Below, piece after piece: positions 1 to 11,219 of a DNA stretch of 64,000 nucleotides. This DNA comes from Nilaparvata lugens. Lineage: Eukaryota; Arthropoda; Insecta; Hemiptera; Delphacidae. The first letter of the stretch is position 1. The number at the start of each line of letters is the position of its first letter. Where the stretch lies: assembly GCF_014356525.2 (NCBI RefSeq), contig NC_052518.1:13284201-13348200 (forward strand). Reading direction: 5' to 3'. The notes beneath the pieces were generated by a model, which made no database searches, was not told where the DNA came from, and worked only from the letters and a program-made list of their open reading frames with translations. A program made the position numbers and the translations under genes.

Positions 1-218
1 CTGTAAGTTGTGAAATTCTGAATGATTAAATAAATAACTGTTACTAGTATTAGGACTAACGATCAGTTTTTTTCTATCCTAAATTAATACTCAAAGTCAT
101 TTTACAAAAAGAATCTTGTAATAGCTTCTCCTTGTTTTAAATTAGTTCAATCATCAATCACTGCACTAAATTTATATAGATTAATTTTTTTCCACTTCCA
201 CTAAGCACTCCTGAAGGT

Positions 219-1270
219 TTACACCAGATCTGTTGGCTTCTTCCTTTTCAATCTCCTCGTCAATGTTGAGTTGTCCAAAAGCTGGATTGCCTCAACATTT
301 TGGTGGTCATGTAGAGCCTCTTCAATCATCTCCTTGACTGTCTCCACCTGAAGGTCTCTATGAAGGTCGGCGTACCTGATGAAGTATGGAGCATTGACAG
401 AATTTTGCAGAAACTTGTTTTGGAATCGTTGGATGATTCCAATATTGCTCTCTGCTGTACAGCCCCACAGTTGCGCACCATACAACCAGACAGGCCTCAG
501 TATTTGTTTGTAGAGTAGGATTTTATTGTAGATTGATAAGCTTGAATTCCTTTCTATCAGCAAATACATCCTACTGTACTTGTAGTTGAGCTCATCCCTC
601 TTTTCCTTGACATGGTTTTTCCACCGAAGTTTGGCATCCAGAGTAATACAAAGATATTTTGCCTCGTTTGCATAAGATATCTGACTGGTATGTAATCATG
701 CGGTCCATTTGTGAAGGTCACATGCACAGACTTCTTTTTATTCAATTCAATTCTCCAGTCTATGGTCCATTTTTGAATTTTTGTGAGACTTACTTGAATT
801 TTTCTTGTTGCTTCTTCATTGCTGTCTCCTGGAGCTAGGACTGCTGTGTCGTCTGCAAACGTGGCGATGATGTTTTCTTCTGGTACAGGAATATCATTTG
901 TGTAAAGAAGGTAGAGAATGGACCCCAAAACACTTCCTTGAGGCACTCCTGCTTCAATTTTCGTTAACTTTGAGTAGCTATCTTCTTGTTTCACCCTGAA
1001 GTACCTGTTTCGTAGGTGGGATCTCAATATTGTTGAATACTGGATCGGTAGAATTTTCTGGAGTTTTCTGTTCAGCCCTCATGCCATACTTTATCAAACG
1101 CCTCAGCTACAACAAGAAAGACTGCTGCACGGAACTTTTTCTCCTCAAGAACTTTCTCGATGATGTCAGTCACCCTGTGGACCTGCTGGATAGTTGAATT
1201 CTTACTTTTAAGCCCAAATTGATGATCTGAAACTAGCTTTCTTGTTTCAATTATTGGCTGCAGTATTTTA
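219..1270 (-). mobile_element. Decayed Jockey-like LINE reverse transcriptase, 5'-truncated
   Basis: Minus-strand translation, read from 1270 down, gives the middle and C-terminal part of a non-LTR reverse transcriptase in broken frames: HQFGL near 1220, then FLVVAEAFDKVWHEG (about 1120-1075), [19 protein letters not shown] (about 950-890), FADDTAVLA (about 865-840) and LNKKKSVHVTF (about 750-715). After a frameshift the C-terminal part (ILRPVWLYGAQLWG...QRFQNKFL) runs from 569 to 219. The order and wording of the motifs fit the Jockey clade. The catalytic Asp of RT motif A (normally F-L-D-V) is Val here, and there is at least one stop and one frameshift, so the copy is dead. No endonuclease is present, so the 5' part is missing. 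Confidence 0.88.
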
Positions 1271-3299
1271 CTATATTTTTGCCAAATAAGAAAAAAAAGT
1301 CAGTATTTATATTGTTTTTAAGGGTTTCTATGGATCCCTTTGGAAATCCAATTGGATTAAGGATCCGAATTTTTATTTTTTGATATAGCTTGAACATCCG
1401 TGGTTACATAAGCTTTAAACCTCCATTGAGAGATTAATTTTTTTATCAGTTTGTTTTGTTCAAATTATTATATAATAGGATCTTAGATCTTTTTAGAGTG
1501 GAACAAAATCAAATTTATTATAAAAAATAATTATTGTTCATCACGAGACATTCATACTTTGAATGTAGAACACAATCTCACGTGAAAATGTTCGTAGTTA
1601 TTCATATTTTGTTAGTTTTCAAGCAAAATTTCTCGAGAGAAATTTATAGATTGCTTCTGAAAAAACGCTATCCATAAAATACAATCAGGGTACCAGGGTA
1701 GTTGAGTTATACTGTATTGATATGCAGCACACTCACAGCTTTGGATCAGTGCAAATTGAATTATTAACTTATTTTCAAACCCTGATGTAGATTACTGCTT
1801 GAGATTGCATCATTATTACACAGCGGTTGACTATCAATATTCCAGATATTTCATTTGAAATAAACCAAGCTTTAAATCACATTCTTATACTCTAATATCA
1901 GTACAGAACTATTTGTTGAAAGGTTTCCAGTTTAGCTTTAGATAATTCCAGTATATTTGTATCACTTATCTATTATTCCAGTTAATATTATAAGCAGGGG
2001 TGAAATGGACCGCATCCCCTAAATACAGGAAAATTCAGCAGTGATTTCAGATTTTACTGACTTTCTTAAACGTCGAAAAAAATTAACAATTACTCAACTC
2101 CAATTCAAGGTAAAATTATATAATTAATTGTAATGGATACCACTTATGTGATATACACACTATTATGTGATATTAATAATTATTTTATTTGAATCTATGT
2201 CAACCACTGGTGAGAAGGTAACACTTCTCTACGGTAGCAGAAATGTTAATTTATTTGTCAACTTCTCCACGCAAGTAGTAATGGAAGTTGAAAACAAAGA
2301 TGTATCTGTAAGTTCACTAGTACAATTAAAATTCAATTAAAACATTAAATGATTAATAAGATGGTTAACCTTTTTCACGGCCAAGTTATGATATGATGGA
2401 CATCTTAAAGATACTTTTTCTAGTTAATGAATTTAATCGTTCTTAATTCTTCTTTGTTATTCAACAATCCTCCATTTCCAAAATAGACAATCACCCCAAT
2501 TCAAGTGAATATACAATATATCTGTTATCTGATATTATACATTGGAAAATCAATTCAAATAATATTGCGAACTTCACTATAGCTCAATCAGACAGTTCCA
2601 TCAATCTCTATGATAAATTGCAGTCGCAAGTGACGTAGGTTGAATCCCACAAAGCACATGATTGTTTGATTTTGTAATCGTCTAATCGGTGGTCTTGTGT
2701 TAATGGGAAGGATATCATTCTATATCTCTTTCCGAGAGTCGACAATTATTTGTTGAAACACCGCCTATTTACGTAATTACATTCAAATTCAAATTTCAAA
2801 TTCAAATTTTATTCAATCCAATTCACAATATTTACAAATTATGAGAAAAAATAATACAGCTTAACAATATTAGAGTAATAAGTTAATATTTTATAAAGTA
2901 CATAAAAGTCTAATTTATTAAACAAATAACAATAACATCAGACAAGAATTCGAACATGCTAAACCAGGACTAATTTGTGAATTTGGATAGAAACAATACA
3001 ATAAAATATTATATTCTCGAATTTAGAGCTGAATTCAATCTTCATACTGATTAATCATTTTTCATACTTTGTAAAATTTTTAGAATAATTAGATGTATTG
3101 TCATTTATTTTCGATTAGTGTATAAGCCAGCATATATTGTAACTTAGCCCTTAGCCTAGTATGAAGTTGAATTAAATCTTCATAGTGATTAATCATTTTT
3201 TATACTTTGTAAATTTTTTAGAATAATTAGCCTACATGAATACAGAAGTCTAATATAATAATAATCTCATCTCATCACTCACACCCAAGATTAAGCTTA
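1271..3299. other. AT-rich intergenic DNA, no gene seen
   Basis: No ORF with recognisable protein character and no splice-bounded exon was found. From about 2785 to 2815 there is a short run of TTCAAA/AATTTG units (TTCAAATTCAAATTTC type), probably part of a decayed repeat. Nothing else is supportable. Confidence 0.5.
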
Positions 3300-3470
3300 T
3301 TAAGGTGCGTACAGATTTACGCGCCGCGAAAATGGGCAATTCACTTTTAATCAGCTGATGCCAAGCATTTTATATCTGTATTTTACCGTTTCATTAAAAA
3401 TACAGATATAGTCAGCTGATTAAAAGTGAATTGCTCATGTTCGCGGCGTGTATATCTGTACGCACCTTAA
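3300..3470. mobile_element. MITE family 1 (GGTGCGTACAGAT termini), copy 1
   Basis: This is an almost fully self-complementary element of about 167 bp. The left end GGTGCGTACAGATTTACGCG (from 3304) pairs with the right end finishing in CGCACC (3466). Inner arms also pair (ATTCACTTTTAATCAGCTGA against TCAGCTGATTAAAAGTGAAT). It is bordered by TTAA on both sides, which may be a target duplication or part of the palindrome. A second copy lies at 38101-38272. No coding capacity; a non-autonomous DNA transposon. Confidence 0.88.
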
Positions 3471-3750
3471 GAATATCATCTAGGAAAAAAGTGAATTTTA
3501 TCCATCATTGAAGATTTCCTTCGCAAATTGCATATAATTTAATTAATTCCATTCAAACAATCACAACACCAAATAAAAAATGATTGCGAGAATCAACATG
3601 ATAATCCCAAAACTGTTTCCCTAATTGTGTGATAATAGAGTTGTCTAAACGAGGTTATGTAAACCCTTATAATAATCACAAAAAAATACATTTCTAAAAT
3701 AATATACACTAAAAAATTGTATCTGGGTTAATCAGGTGAGAAGATGAATT

Positions 3751-3770
3751 ATTACACTTGAAAGTGTAAT
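3751..3770. repeat. Short perfect palindrome
   Basis: ATTACACTT and AAGTGTAAT flank GA, a 9-bp-arm hairpin in otherwise featureless AT-rich DNA. It could be chance or a decayed MITE centre. Confidence 0.4.
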
Positions 3771-3904
3771 ACTTTTCTTATAAGAAAAATTGATAACTCT
3801 TTTGCTGAGGGTGATGCTCTTGTGGCTTGAGGTATCATCTATCTTAATAATTATAATAAAGGAAAGAATTAAATAATTGGTTTATACAGGTACTGGATAG
3901 GAAA

Positions 3905-4068
3905 TTCACATCATCATGTCTGAACTACTGGACCGATTAACTTGAAATTTTGCATTTAGGTTCTTATTTTCCCGAGGATGGATAATATAGGCCTATTTTT
4001 AATTATTCAAGATCACAGTGGGTCAAGTTTTTAATTAGCCCCTTGCGGAGCACGGGTTACCTGCTGAT
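3905..4068 (+). mobile_element. Helitron-like non-autonomous element fragment
   Basis: The segment runs from a phrase of the type TGAACTACTGGACCGATTAA to a GC-rich tail, CCCCTTGCGGAGCACGGG, followed by TTACCTGCTGAT. A GC-rich tail followed by CTGCTAG/CTRR is the usual shape of Helitron 3' ends; here the terminal CTAG appears mutated to CTGA. No helicase coding is present. The call rests on tail shape only and is tentative. Confidence 0.35.
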
Positions 4069-6540
4069 AAATTATTATTTTTAATAGAGTCGGCTCCTCA
4101 AGTGATCAGTGTCCATTGTCCAACCTGCAATAGTGGCAGGCGCTTTTCACCACGGGATAAGATATGCTGGATATAAATATATAAATTATATAATAGGTAC
4201 CTACTGGAGCGACCATGAAGCCAACCTCACAATTATCAACAATATTGTTCTACTATCTGTGGCACAATAAGGTACTGGATGAGTAACAAACAGTAGGCCT
4301 AGTATTACAAATCGTCCGATACCTTTATCGAAGAGATCATTGGATCTGCCCAAGGATAAACACTTAGGACTCTTGCCCAAGATTCAACAGCCAATATCTG
4401 ACAATAGACTTTTGTCTTGCATAGACTTCTGCTTGGGATCAGACTTCAGTTTTTGAACTGGTAACGCTATCTATTGGTTAAACTACTGTACTAAGACGAG
4501 GTTTCAGAAGTGTTGTGGTGTGAACAGTGTGATCAGTGCATTGTGTTGGATGGAGCGCGGGATTCAAAAATACCTTATTGCAATCAGTGAGGATATAATG
4601 TAAATTTATCTCTATACTCTATAGTTACATTCTATACTCTCTGATTGCAATACCTATTGAATTGATATAGTTTGAGTGACTATTTCGATCCGGTTGATTG
4701 CTTGTGTTAAATCCGGCAATTTTTCTACTTTCATGACTTTAAATAATTGATTTCTCAATTATTGCCTTATTGCTAATTCTCTTTTTTATAATTCCACACT
4801 AATTTAATTAACTAATTTTTACCTCAAGTTATCTATAATTTCTCTTCTTTTGTGAAAATATTATAAGTTAATTGACTAAACATCAATTGACATCAAGTCA
4901 TGTAAGTTCTAAAATTTAAATGTATAATATTGTGAGTACCAGAAAAATGACATTAATATTTTGTTAAATATTGTGATTTGCAGAAAATTAGATGGTCTTG
5001 AGTTGTGTAAGAAGGTCCTCTGCTATAAAAAGACAGTGTTATTATCTGCTGGATTAATATGAATCTCCTCAGGAATTTATGAGTTACTATTACATGATAT
5101 GTATAAATAGAATAATACATTCATTCATTTATCAAATCTTCAACAACTCGATAAAAATAAATCATAAAAGCTTAAACCAAATGTATACGTTCAAAACTGC
5201 TCATTCACTTTTTTTTAAATAATTCTAATCTTGTAAACTCAATCTATTGAATAAATATAGAAGAATCGATTTGAAAGAACTATGATTAATGATGTTAGAA
5301 AATATTTGACAATGAGTTGTTTGATTGTAGGCTAATATTAATCAGAATATTTTAATATAATATAATATAAATATCACTGTCAAATATTTTCAACATCCTT
5401 AATTAGAATTCTTAATTTATTGACGATATCCATGCTATTGTGAATTATCTTGTGGTATAAAATTGCTAATTCTCATGATTTTTTGACCAGCGCACTTCAC
5501 TGAATACAAAAAAAATGTATTCTCAAATCGTTAATATCATTCAATAATTTTATAAGTTAATTTTTAAATTTGTAGAGGTAAAGTTTATTAGATTAAAGAA
5601 ATATGAATAAATAATTATTAAACGAAATCCAAATTTCGATATTAATATCAATTTTGATATGAATAGTTTTTAAAACTTCAATTCCCTTTCTAAAATGAAT
5701 TTATCCAAGCTTCAAATATATGAAGTTCTTGCTACTGAAAATATTAGGTTCTGTTAATAATTTATTATTTCTATTATTAGGTCGATTGAATAAAACCTAG
5801 CAATTGCTAATTGGTTATTTTTATATCATTCAATATTTTATAAGTTGATTTTTAAATTTGTAGATGTAAAGTTTATTAGATTGAAGAAAAGAAACCTAGT
5901 TTCATAAAACTTACCCATTAAATCTATGCTATTATTCGGCAATATTACTACATCAGTGAATATGTGGAGAAAGTAGCCTATTACCAAAATTGCTTCAAAC
6001 ACACAAATAAATTTCTAAAGGATTTTTCTATGGAATTTTTTTTTTAATATTCAAAATCCTCTACAAATTATAACATGTTATCAAATCTTATCATTTAGGA
6101 TGAATTTTTTAGTAATCCTATAGTAAATTATTTGTGATTCTCCATATGGTAAAAATTTGATTGTATATGAATCATATCTCATTCAATAGTTTTGTAATTG
6201 CTTGAAAATAATATATTTCCCAATTTCTTTCAGGTATTGGACCCAGGGACCTTCTTCAACAGATATACAGTACAGTACTATTTGTCTAACCACGAGCGTC
6301 GAGATAAGGTTTGGAGAGAAAAGAAAATATTTGACTTATCATTTATTATTTATGTTCTGTATTTTATTGACTTACGACATTGACAAGTCAAATACCCCTT
6401 CTATAGGAGGTCAGTGGATGAAAAATATAATAATAATAATAAAGTACACATTCATATAATAAATCATCTGCTTTACAGTCCATGCCTTGGTGGTGGTAAT
6501 CTACATGATCACAACATAACAGTAGTTAGGGGTCGGAATG
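4069..6540. other. Gene-free AT-rich stretch
   Basis: Both strands lack convincing coding sequence. The small ORFs near 6198-6459 overlap each other in two frames and show no domain. An imperfect inverted repeat built on TATTGCAATCAG / CTGATTGCAATA lies at about 4576-4654. Around 5520-5590 and 5830-5890 the phrase ATAAGTT(A/G)ATTTTTAAATTTGTAGA is repeated, showing an old duplication. Confidence 0.5.
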
Positions 6541-6544
6541 GTAA

Positions 6545-6860
6545 CCAATTATCGATATTTTGCTTGCGATATATCGGTAAAATATAATCAATTTTTGGCC
6601 TTTCGATATGTCGGGTGAATATCGATTATTTGTAACGATATATCGATATTATTGCCGTTTTCTATTTCCACGATAATGACAATCCTTTTTGAGACTGTCA
6701 AGTACAAATATAATAGCCTTGTGTACAAATGCGCTTTACCGATTCATCAAAGGTCCGATACATCAATATTTTGATACTTACATATCGATTTTTCGGCACC
6801 GATATTTTTCTGCCATCGATATGTTGCTTCCGATATATGGGACGACTGATATCTTGAAAA
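6545..6860. repeat. CGATA-rich block with TATCGATA sites
   Basis: About eleven CGATA/ATCGAT motifs occur in roughly 310 bp, including perfect TATCGATA at 6550-6557 and 6641-6648 and two CGATATATCG palindromes. TATCGATA is the core of the insect DRE bound by DREF. The density could mark a regulatory segment or a decayed satellite or palindromic transposon. No transcript start or gene is visible next to it. Confidence 0.5.
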
Positions 6861-6924
6861 ATTTAACCCATATTTCTTTAAATCACTACTCATATTATAC
6901 TATATTTTGGCAAGTATAGTTGTC

Positions 6925-7100
6925 GGCCAGGATAGCCAAGACGACTGGTGTTGCACCCTTCAGTCTGCTAGCGCTATCTGGTCATGGGTTCGAATCCAGT
7001 CGGTAGGCATGGACGTTTTATCATCTCATCAAATCACCCGTGCACTTTCATTACCCACTCACAAGCAAAAAGCTCATGTAGGCAATAAAAAGTCTCGATT
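6925..7100 (+). mobile_element. tRNA-derived SINE family 1, copy 1
   Basis: The head resembles a tRNA gene with an A box (TAGCCAAGACG) and a perfect B box (GGTTCGAATCC at about 6988). Then comes a family-specific body (GCATGGACGTTTTATCATCT..., CATTACCCACTCACAAGC, AAAGCTCATGTAGGC) and an A-rich end. Two further copies at 13801 and 36408 share both head and body, which shows it is a dispersed RNA polymerase III retroposon and not a tRNA gene. Confidence 0.85.
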
Positions 7101-8091
7101 TCTAAGCAAAAGGCTCAAATGCAGACTTATTCAACTCAGATGATAAAAGATTCTGAGTATTCAATGGATTTTCTCTGGAGTTATGTCATTTGTGAAGAAA
7201 TGAGTATAAAATGAGGTGATAAGAAGTTATTTCTTCTCGTTTCCAGGATTTAACTGAGTAACTATGTAGCTATACCTATACTAACAAGATAACATAAAAT
7301 TTGATTAATACCAGACCATTATATGAATAAACTGTACGTGAATGTATTTAATGTTTACGTTATTCTAAAATTAATTCAAAATTGAAATATTATCGTTGAA
7401 TTATCATAATATTATACTGTACCATGCATATGTGGTTCAAGTGTAAAACAAATGGTAAGTTGTATTTAATTAAATAATTACATCCAATTAAAATCAATTT
7501 AATCATTCACTAGATTATTTTTTCAACTATTTGGCTTTTTTTCAACTAAGTATATAAAACTCAATATTAGACATAAAACATTGTTTATGAAAATTCAAAA
7601 ATCAATACTCGTAAAACTATGAGTAGACCTACTATCCTTCCATCTCACTCTTATGAAAAAAAAAATGAAATGAAAAATTCTTTATTAGGCGGAGTTAGGA
7701 CTTGCCCTACCTCTACTCTAGTTCTCAACCCTAATGAATAACTATTGAAACTGTATGTTTTTGTATGGTAAATAGTAGCAACGAATAATTAATTATTCAG
7801 CCATTTTATAATTGGTCGTTCACGATTACACACAACATTAAAACGAGATTTCTAATCTCGAAATCGAACTACCAGAATATGTTGTTAGCGCTCAAATAAT
7901 TCATTTTACTAGCAATTCATTACTAGCTGATTATGAAAATTTTGTTTTTAAATAACGTACGGTACATTTATTCCATAAAAATATTTTCGAATATTTAGGA
8001 TTAAACTAATTCCTCATCAAAATCTAAAGAAGTTAATGTGGCGACTACTTATTGTAATATTCATTCCATTCTGGCTCTTGATACCTAGGCT
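7101..8091. other. Gene-free stretch
   Basis: Nothing coding was found. Near 7680-7725 the phrase GGCGGAGTTAGGACTTGCCC partly matches, in the other orientation, a phrase near 43068 (CCTGACTCCGCCCAATGAAG), suggesting a decayed retroposon 3' end. Confidence 0.4.
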
Positions 8092-8321
8092 CGGTTGCAC
8101 AAAAGCCGGTTAAATTTGAACCGTGATTAATTTCACAAGAACCAATCAGAGAAGGTCTTTCTGATAAGACGGCTTCTCTGATTGGTTCTCGTGGAATTAA
8201 TCACGGTTAAAATTTAATTTCACAAGAACCAATCAGAGAAGGCCTTTTTGATAAGACGGCTTCTCTGATTGTTCTCGTGGAATTAATCACGGTTAAAATT
8301 TAACCGGCTTTTGTGCAACCG
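8092..8321. mobile_element. MITE family 2 (CGGTTGCACAAAAGCCGGTT termini) with internal duplication
   Basis: Terminal inverted repeats CGGTTGCACAAAAGCCGGTT and AACCGGCTTTTGTGCAACCG bound an element whose core (AAGAACCAATCAGAGAAGG ... CTTCTCTGATTGGTTCTC) is itself an inverted repeat. The core is present twice in tandem, at about 8138-8218 and 8219-8299, whereas the copy at 19506-19654 has it once. Non-coding DNA transposon derivative. Confidence 0.88.
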
Positions 8322-9230
8322 GCACCGTGTCATAATTTAAATTCTGAACCAAGCATTCAATCTTGAATTCAGTGTTTCATCTCAATAACTCAACATTATT
8401 GAGCAGCAAACTGTAAAATGTCGAATAATAGAATGCTCTGAGCAATAAGGAATTTTTTGTGTGTAGTTGAGAAGTTGATATTGTGGTACAGAAATTATTC
8501 ACATTTTTATATGATCTGAATTGAAAATTGTAATCAATATCGCATTGCAATACTGTAGGAACGGTAATGAAATTGATTTGAAAAATGTATTATCTTCATC
8601 TAGGTGGAAAATGTTCGGTAATTGTGGATTCAAGTAATTATCGAAGAATAATTAAATGCAGTATTAAGGTGAAATAAAAATATCACCTTACTATGGAGAA
8701 ATTCCACATCTCTGTGCATAGTGTAAATTTTAATAATTAAGTTCTTTATTAAGTAATTTATATCGACTTGCAGTGATTATTCAACTAAAAGTATAATGAG
8801 TCGTTCTTGTAGTACTAATTTCACTTCATAGCTTATACTGATATTTCAAGTTGATATCAATATCCTTTGAATAGATTGTGGTTCACAAATTTTTGAAGGT
8901 TCTTCTTCAGTAACTCAACACTCCATGAGTCAAAGAAGTGGAGGATTTTAAAAAGCTGTAGATGTTTCTTCAAGATTGCAATGTTTTCAGTACTACTTAT
9001 TTTAGAATATGTATTTTATTATAAGTATTTTGTCGCTTGTTCTTTGTCAATAATTCTGAAAGCTGAAATTTTTACTATTCTATGATTTGTCTTTAATCTT
9101 ATAAGTATAGAATACTCAAGTGTATTTGGAACTCGCTCCTCACTCATAGGCATTTGCCCATATGAGGAACCTTCTTCACATTTAATATTGTATTTTGTAA
9201 AAGAAGAAGAAATAAATCAATTTCAATATG
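8322..9230. other. Gene-free stretch
   Basis: AT-rich DNA without a supportable ORF, repeat or RNA gene. Confidence 0.4.
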
Positions 9231-9600
9231 GATACTATCAAGTTACCAAAATGGAACAAATTTTCGGTAGTAAATAACATCATGAAATGTTGAGGATTCA
9301 TTCTCATGACATATTTGATTTCTCAGAAAATCAATCCTAGTGAAATTTATACAAATTGTTAACCCAATTAATTTTGAGTTAGAATTATTTTTTAAAACTG
9401 AAATTAATTTCCCTAGACATGATATTTTGAGAAATCAAATAAGTCATGAGATGAACAATGTATCCTCAACATTTCAAAAATTCATTTGTAACAAATTCGG
9501 AAATGGATATCTACCAAGATTTCAACTTTGAACGCTTATATCTCAAAAAGTAAAAATAATCCAACATAAATTTGTACCGTTTTAGTAAATTGATAGTATC
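9231..9600. mobile_element. Long inverted-repeat element (GATACTATCA termini)
   Basis: GATACTATCAAGTTACCAAA at the left end is matched in inverted orientation by the right end (TTTACTAA...TTGATAGTATC). Inner parts also pair, for example ATGTTGAGGATTCATTCTCA against TGAACAATGTATCCTCAACA. The whole 370 bp folds back on itself with mismatches, as expected for a somewhat old MITE. The short ORF inside it has no protein features. Confidence 0.75.
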
Positions 9601-10949
9601 AAAATCAAAATAATTTTAAAAATATCACTAGTTTCCAAAATCGTTGCACTCAACGTTAATATGTTGAAACGATCTACGACGAAAAACGTCATAAAATATT
9701 AATTAGATCAAAATACTTCATAGATATTCAGTTCTCATCCAATATTTTATATTTTAAGAGAATGATTTACACTATATTTACAGTGACATAAAGCAAGACT
9801 CTATAGAAAACAATACATTCACACTATTTAAGTATATACAGCATTATTCAAGACTGAGGCCAAGTTGAAAATTTTCCAATCAGTCATGTTTTCAACAAGT
9901 TATCAGTAATATTTAGAGCCACTTCATAATCGTCTCTCTTATAATACAAGAGCAGCACATTTTACTGTTAATGATATAAGTTGATTTTATTGCTCATTGT
10001 TTGATTCGAAGCTGAAAATTTTCTCTTCTTCAAAACGTTTTTAAAGCCACTTCAAAAACATTTTTAATAAAACAAGAACAGCACATTTTCATGAATTGAT
10101 AACTAAGGAAATTAAGCCCACTATTCGAGGCCAGTAATATGAATTGATAATATTTTCGATTGATTTTCTTGTATTTTAAGACATGATTTTTATAAAAAAG
10201 CTCGATATCCCTACTGATGACATTTCAGACGATGAAAGAGGTGAAACTGCAGCGAAACAAAAAAATATACTGACTTTCTCATGATTTCATTCATCTTTAC
10301 TTCAAACTCATGAAAATAATGATTTTCGGTCTTGGATTGGAATAATAAAAAATACACTGAAATTGCAAATTAAACTAAAATATATCTGTGTAATTAATAA
10401 CTTACATCCTCCATAAATATATTATAATTTGTAAATAAATTAAACTTCAAATGACTAACTTCATGTGGCAGTCTATAATAAATGTACATACAAGAGAGTA
10501 AAATAAGTGAGCATGCAATAAGACTAAAATATAGACAATTATTATTATTATTGAATGACTACATATTCTTTATGTGGAGATGAAATAGGTTATAACCAAA
10601 TACAATGTGAAATTGTAGTTTATCTCAACTAATGAATCAATATCTAGATGAATCTTTAAAATACTTCAATAAGAGAGCAGGATATATAGACATTCTAGCA
10701 TTAATATTATATTAATGAAAGCCCCGCGGAATGTAATTATTCTAGTTGATCTATTTATTGACCCTCAGATTATTTTTAAAAATTGGAACAATTGATGAAA
10801 TAGTAAGTATTTAAAATTTTTTGTGCAGTATATTATAGAAAAAATAATTTCACCTCAAAGTGGGCAAGAATTTAAATAAAGGAACATGAAAGTAAAAAAT
10901 ACTGTAACCTTAAATTTATAATAAACACTTACGCTTTAAAATCAACATT
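9601..10949. other. DNA downstream of PPP1R15, including its likely 3' UTR
   Basis: No additional gene was seen. On the minus strand an AATAAA lies at 10759-10754, about 190 nt past the PPP1R15 stop codon, and is a plausible polyadenylation signal. Two loosely similar segments (GAGCCACTTCA...AAGAGCAGCACATTTT near 9918 and GCCACTTCA...AAGAACAGCACATTTTC near 10050) indicate an old duplication. Confidence 0.45.
10754..10759 (-). terminator. PPP1R15: Putative polyadenylation signal of PPP1R15
   Basis: AATAAA on the minus strand, about 190 nt after the stop codon at 10952-10950. Position and sequence fit a poly(A) signal; no transcript data. Confidence 0.4.
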
Positions 10950-11219
10950 TCAATTCAAACAATTCAACAATGTCTTATCAGGAATTTGTTGGCTGTTATC
11001 AGCTGACTGAGTTTCAAAACGTTCGAGCCAAATCTTTGTTCGATGATCTTCACTAAAGATTGGCTTGAGAATTTCTTCAGTTCGGGAAATTCTATGGCAG
11101 AAACGCATCGAATCTCGAGCTAGCACTTCCCAGGGACCGACACGCGCTGAACGCAACGCGTAATCCCATGTTCGCATAGTTCTTACACTGACTAATCTAT
11201 TTTCAGGAGCAAAGGTGAC
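10950..11219 (-). CDS. PPP1R15: PPP1R15 exon 2: PP1/eIF2alpha-targeting C-terminus
   Basis: This exon is bounded by a polypyrimidine tract and CGCAG acceptor at 11224-11220. It opens in frame with VTFAPENRLVSVRT and continues MRTWDYALRSARVGPWEV...ARDSMRFCHRISRTEEILKPI, ending in TGA. This is the conserved PPP1R15 core: an RVxF-type docking site for PP1, followed by the helix-rich segment that contacts the PP1-actin complex and eIF2alpha. It is much better conserved than exon 1 and is the main ground for the gene name. Confidence 0.88.
   Translation of the reverse strand, partial: VTFAPENRLVSVRTMRTWDYALRSARVGPWEVLARDSMRFCHRISRTEEILKPIFSEDHRTKIWLERFETQSADNSQQIPDKTLLNCLN

Noticed and set aside
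6925..6998. A tRNA gene
   Set aside because: A and B boxes are good but the same head plus an unrelated body recurs three times, so it is a SINE; the acceptor pairing is poor.
6198..7143. A run of small plus-strand ORFs of 61-85 codons
   Set aside because: They overlap in different frames, cover a CGATA-rich block and a SINE, and show no protein features.
9340..9531. A 63-codon ORF
   Set aside because: It lies wholly within an inverted-repeat element and has no features of a protein.
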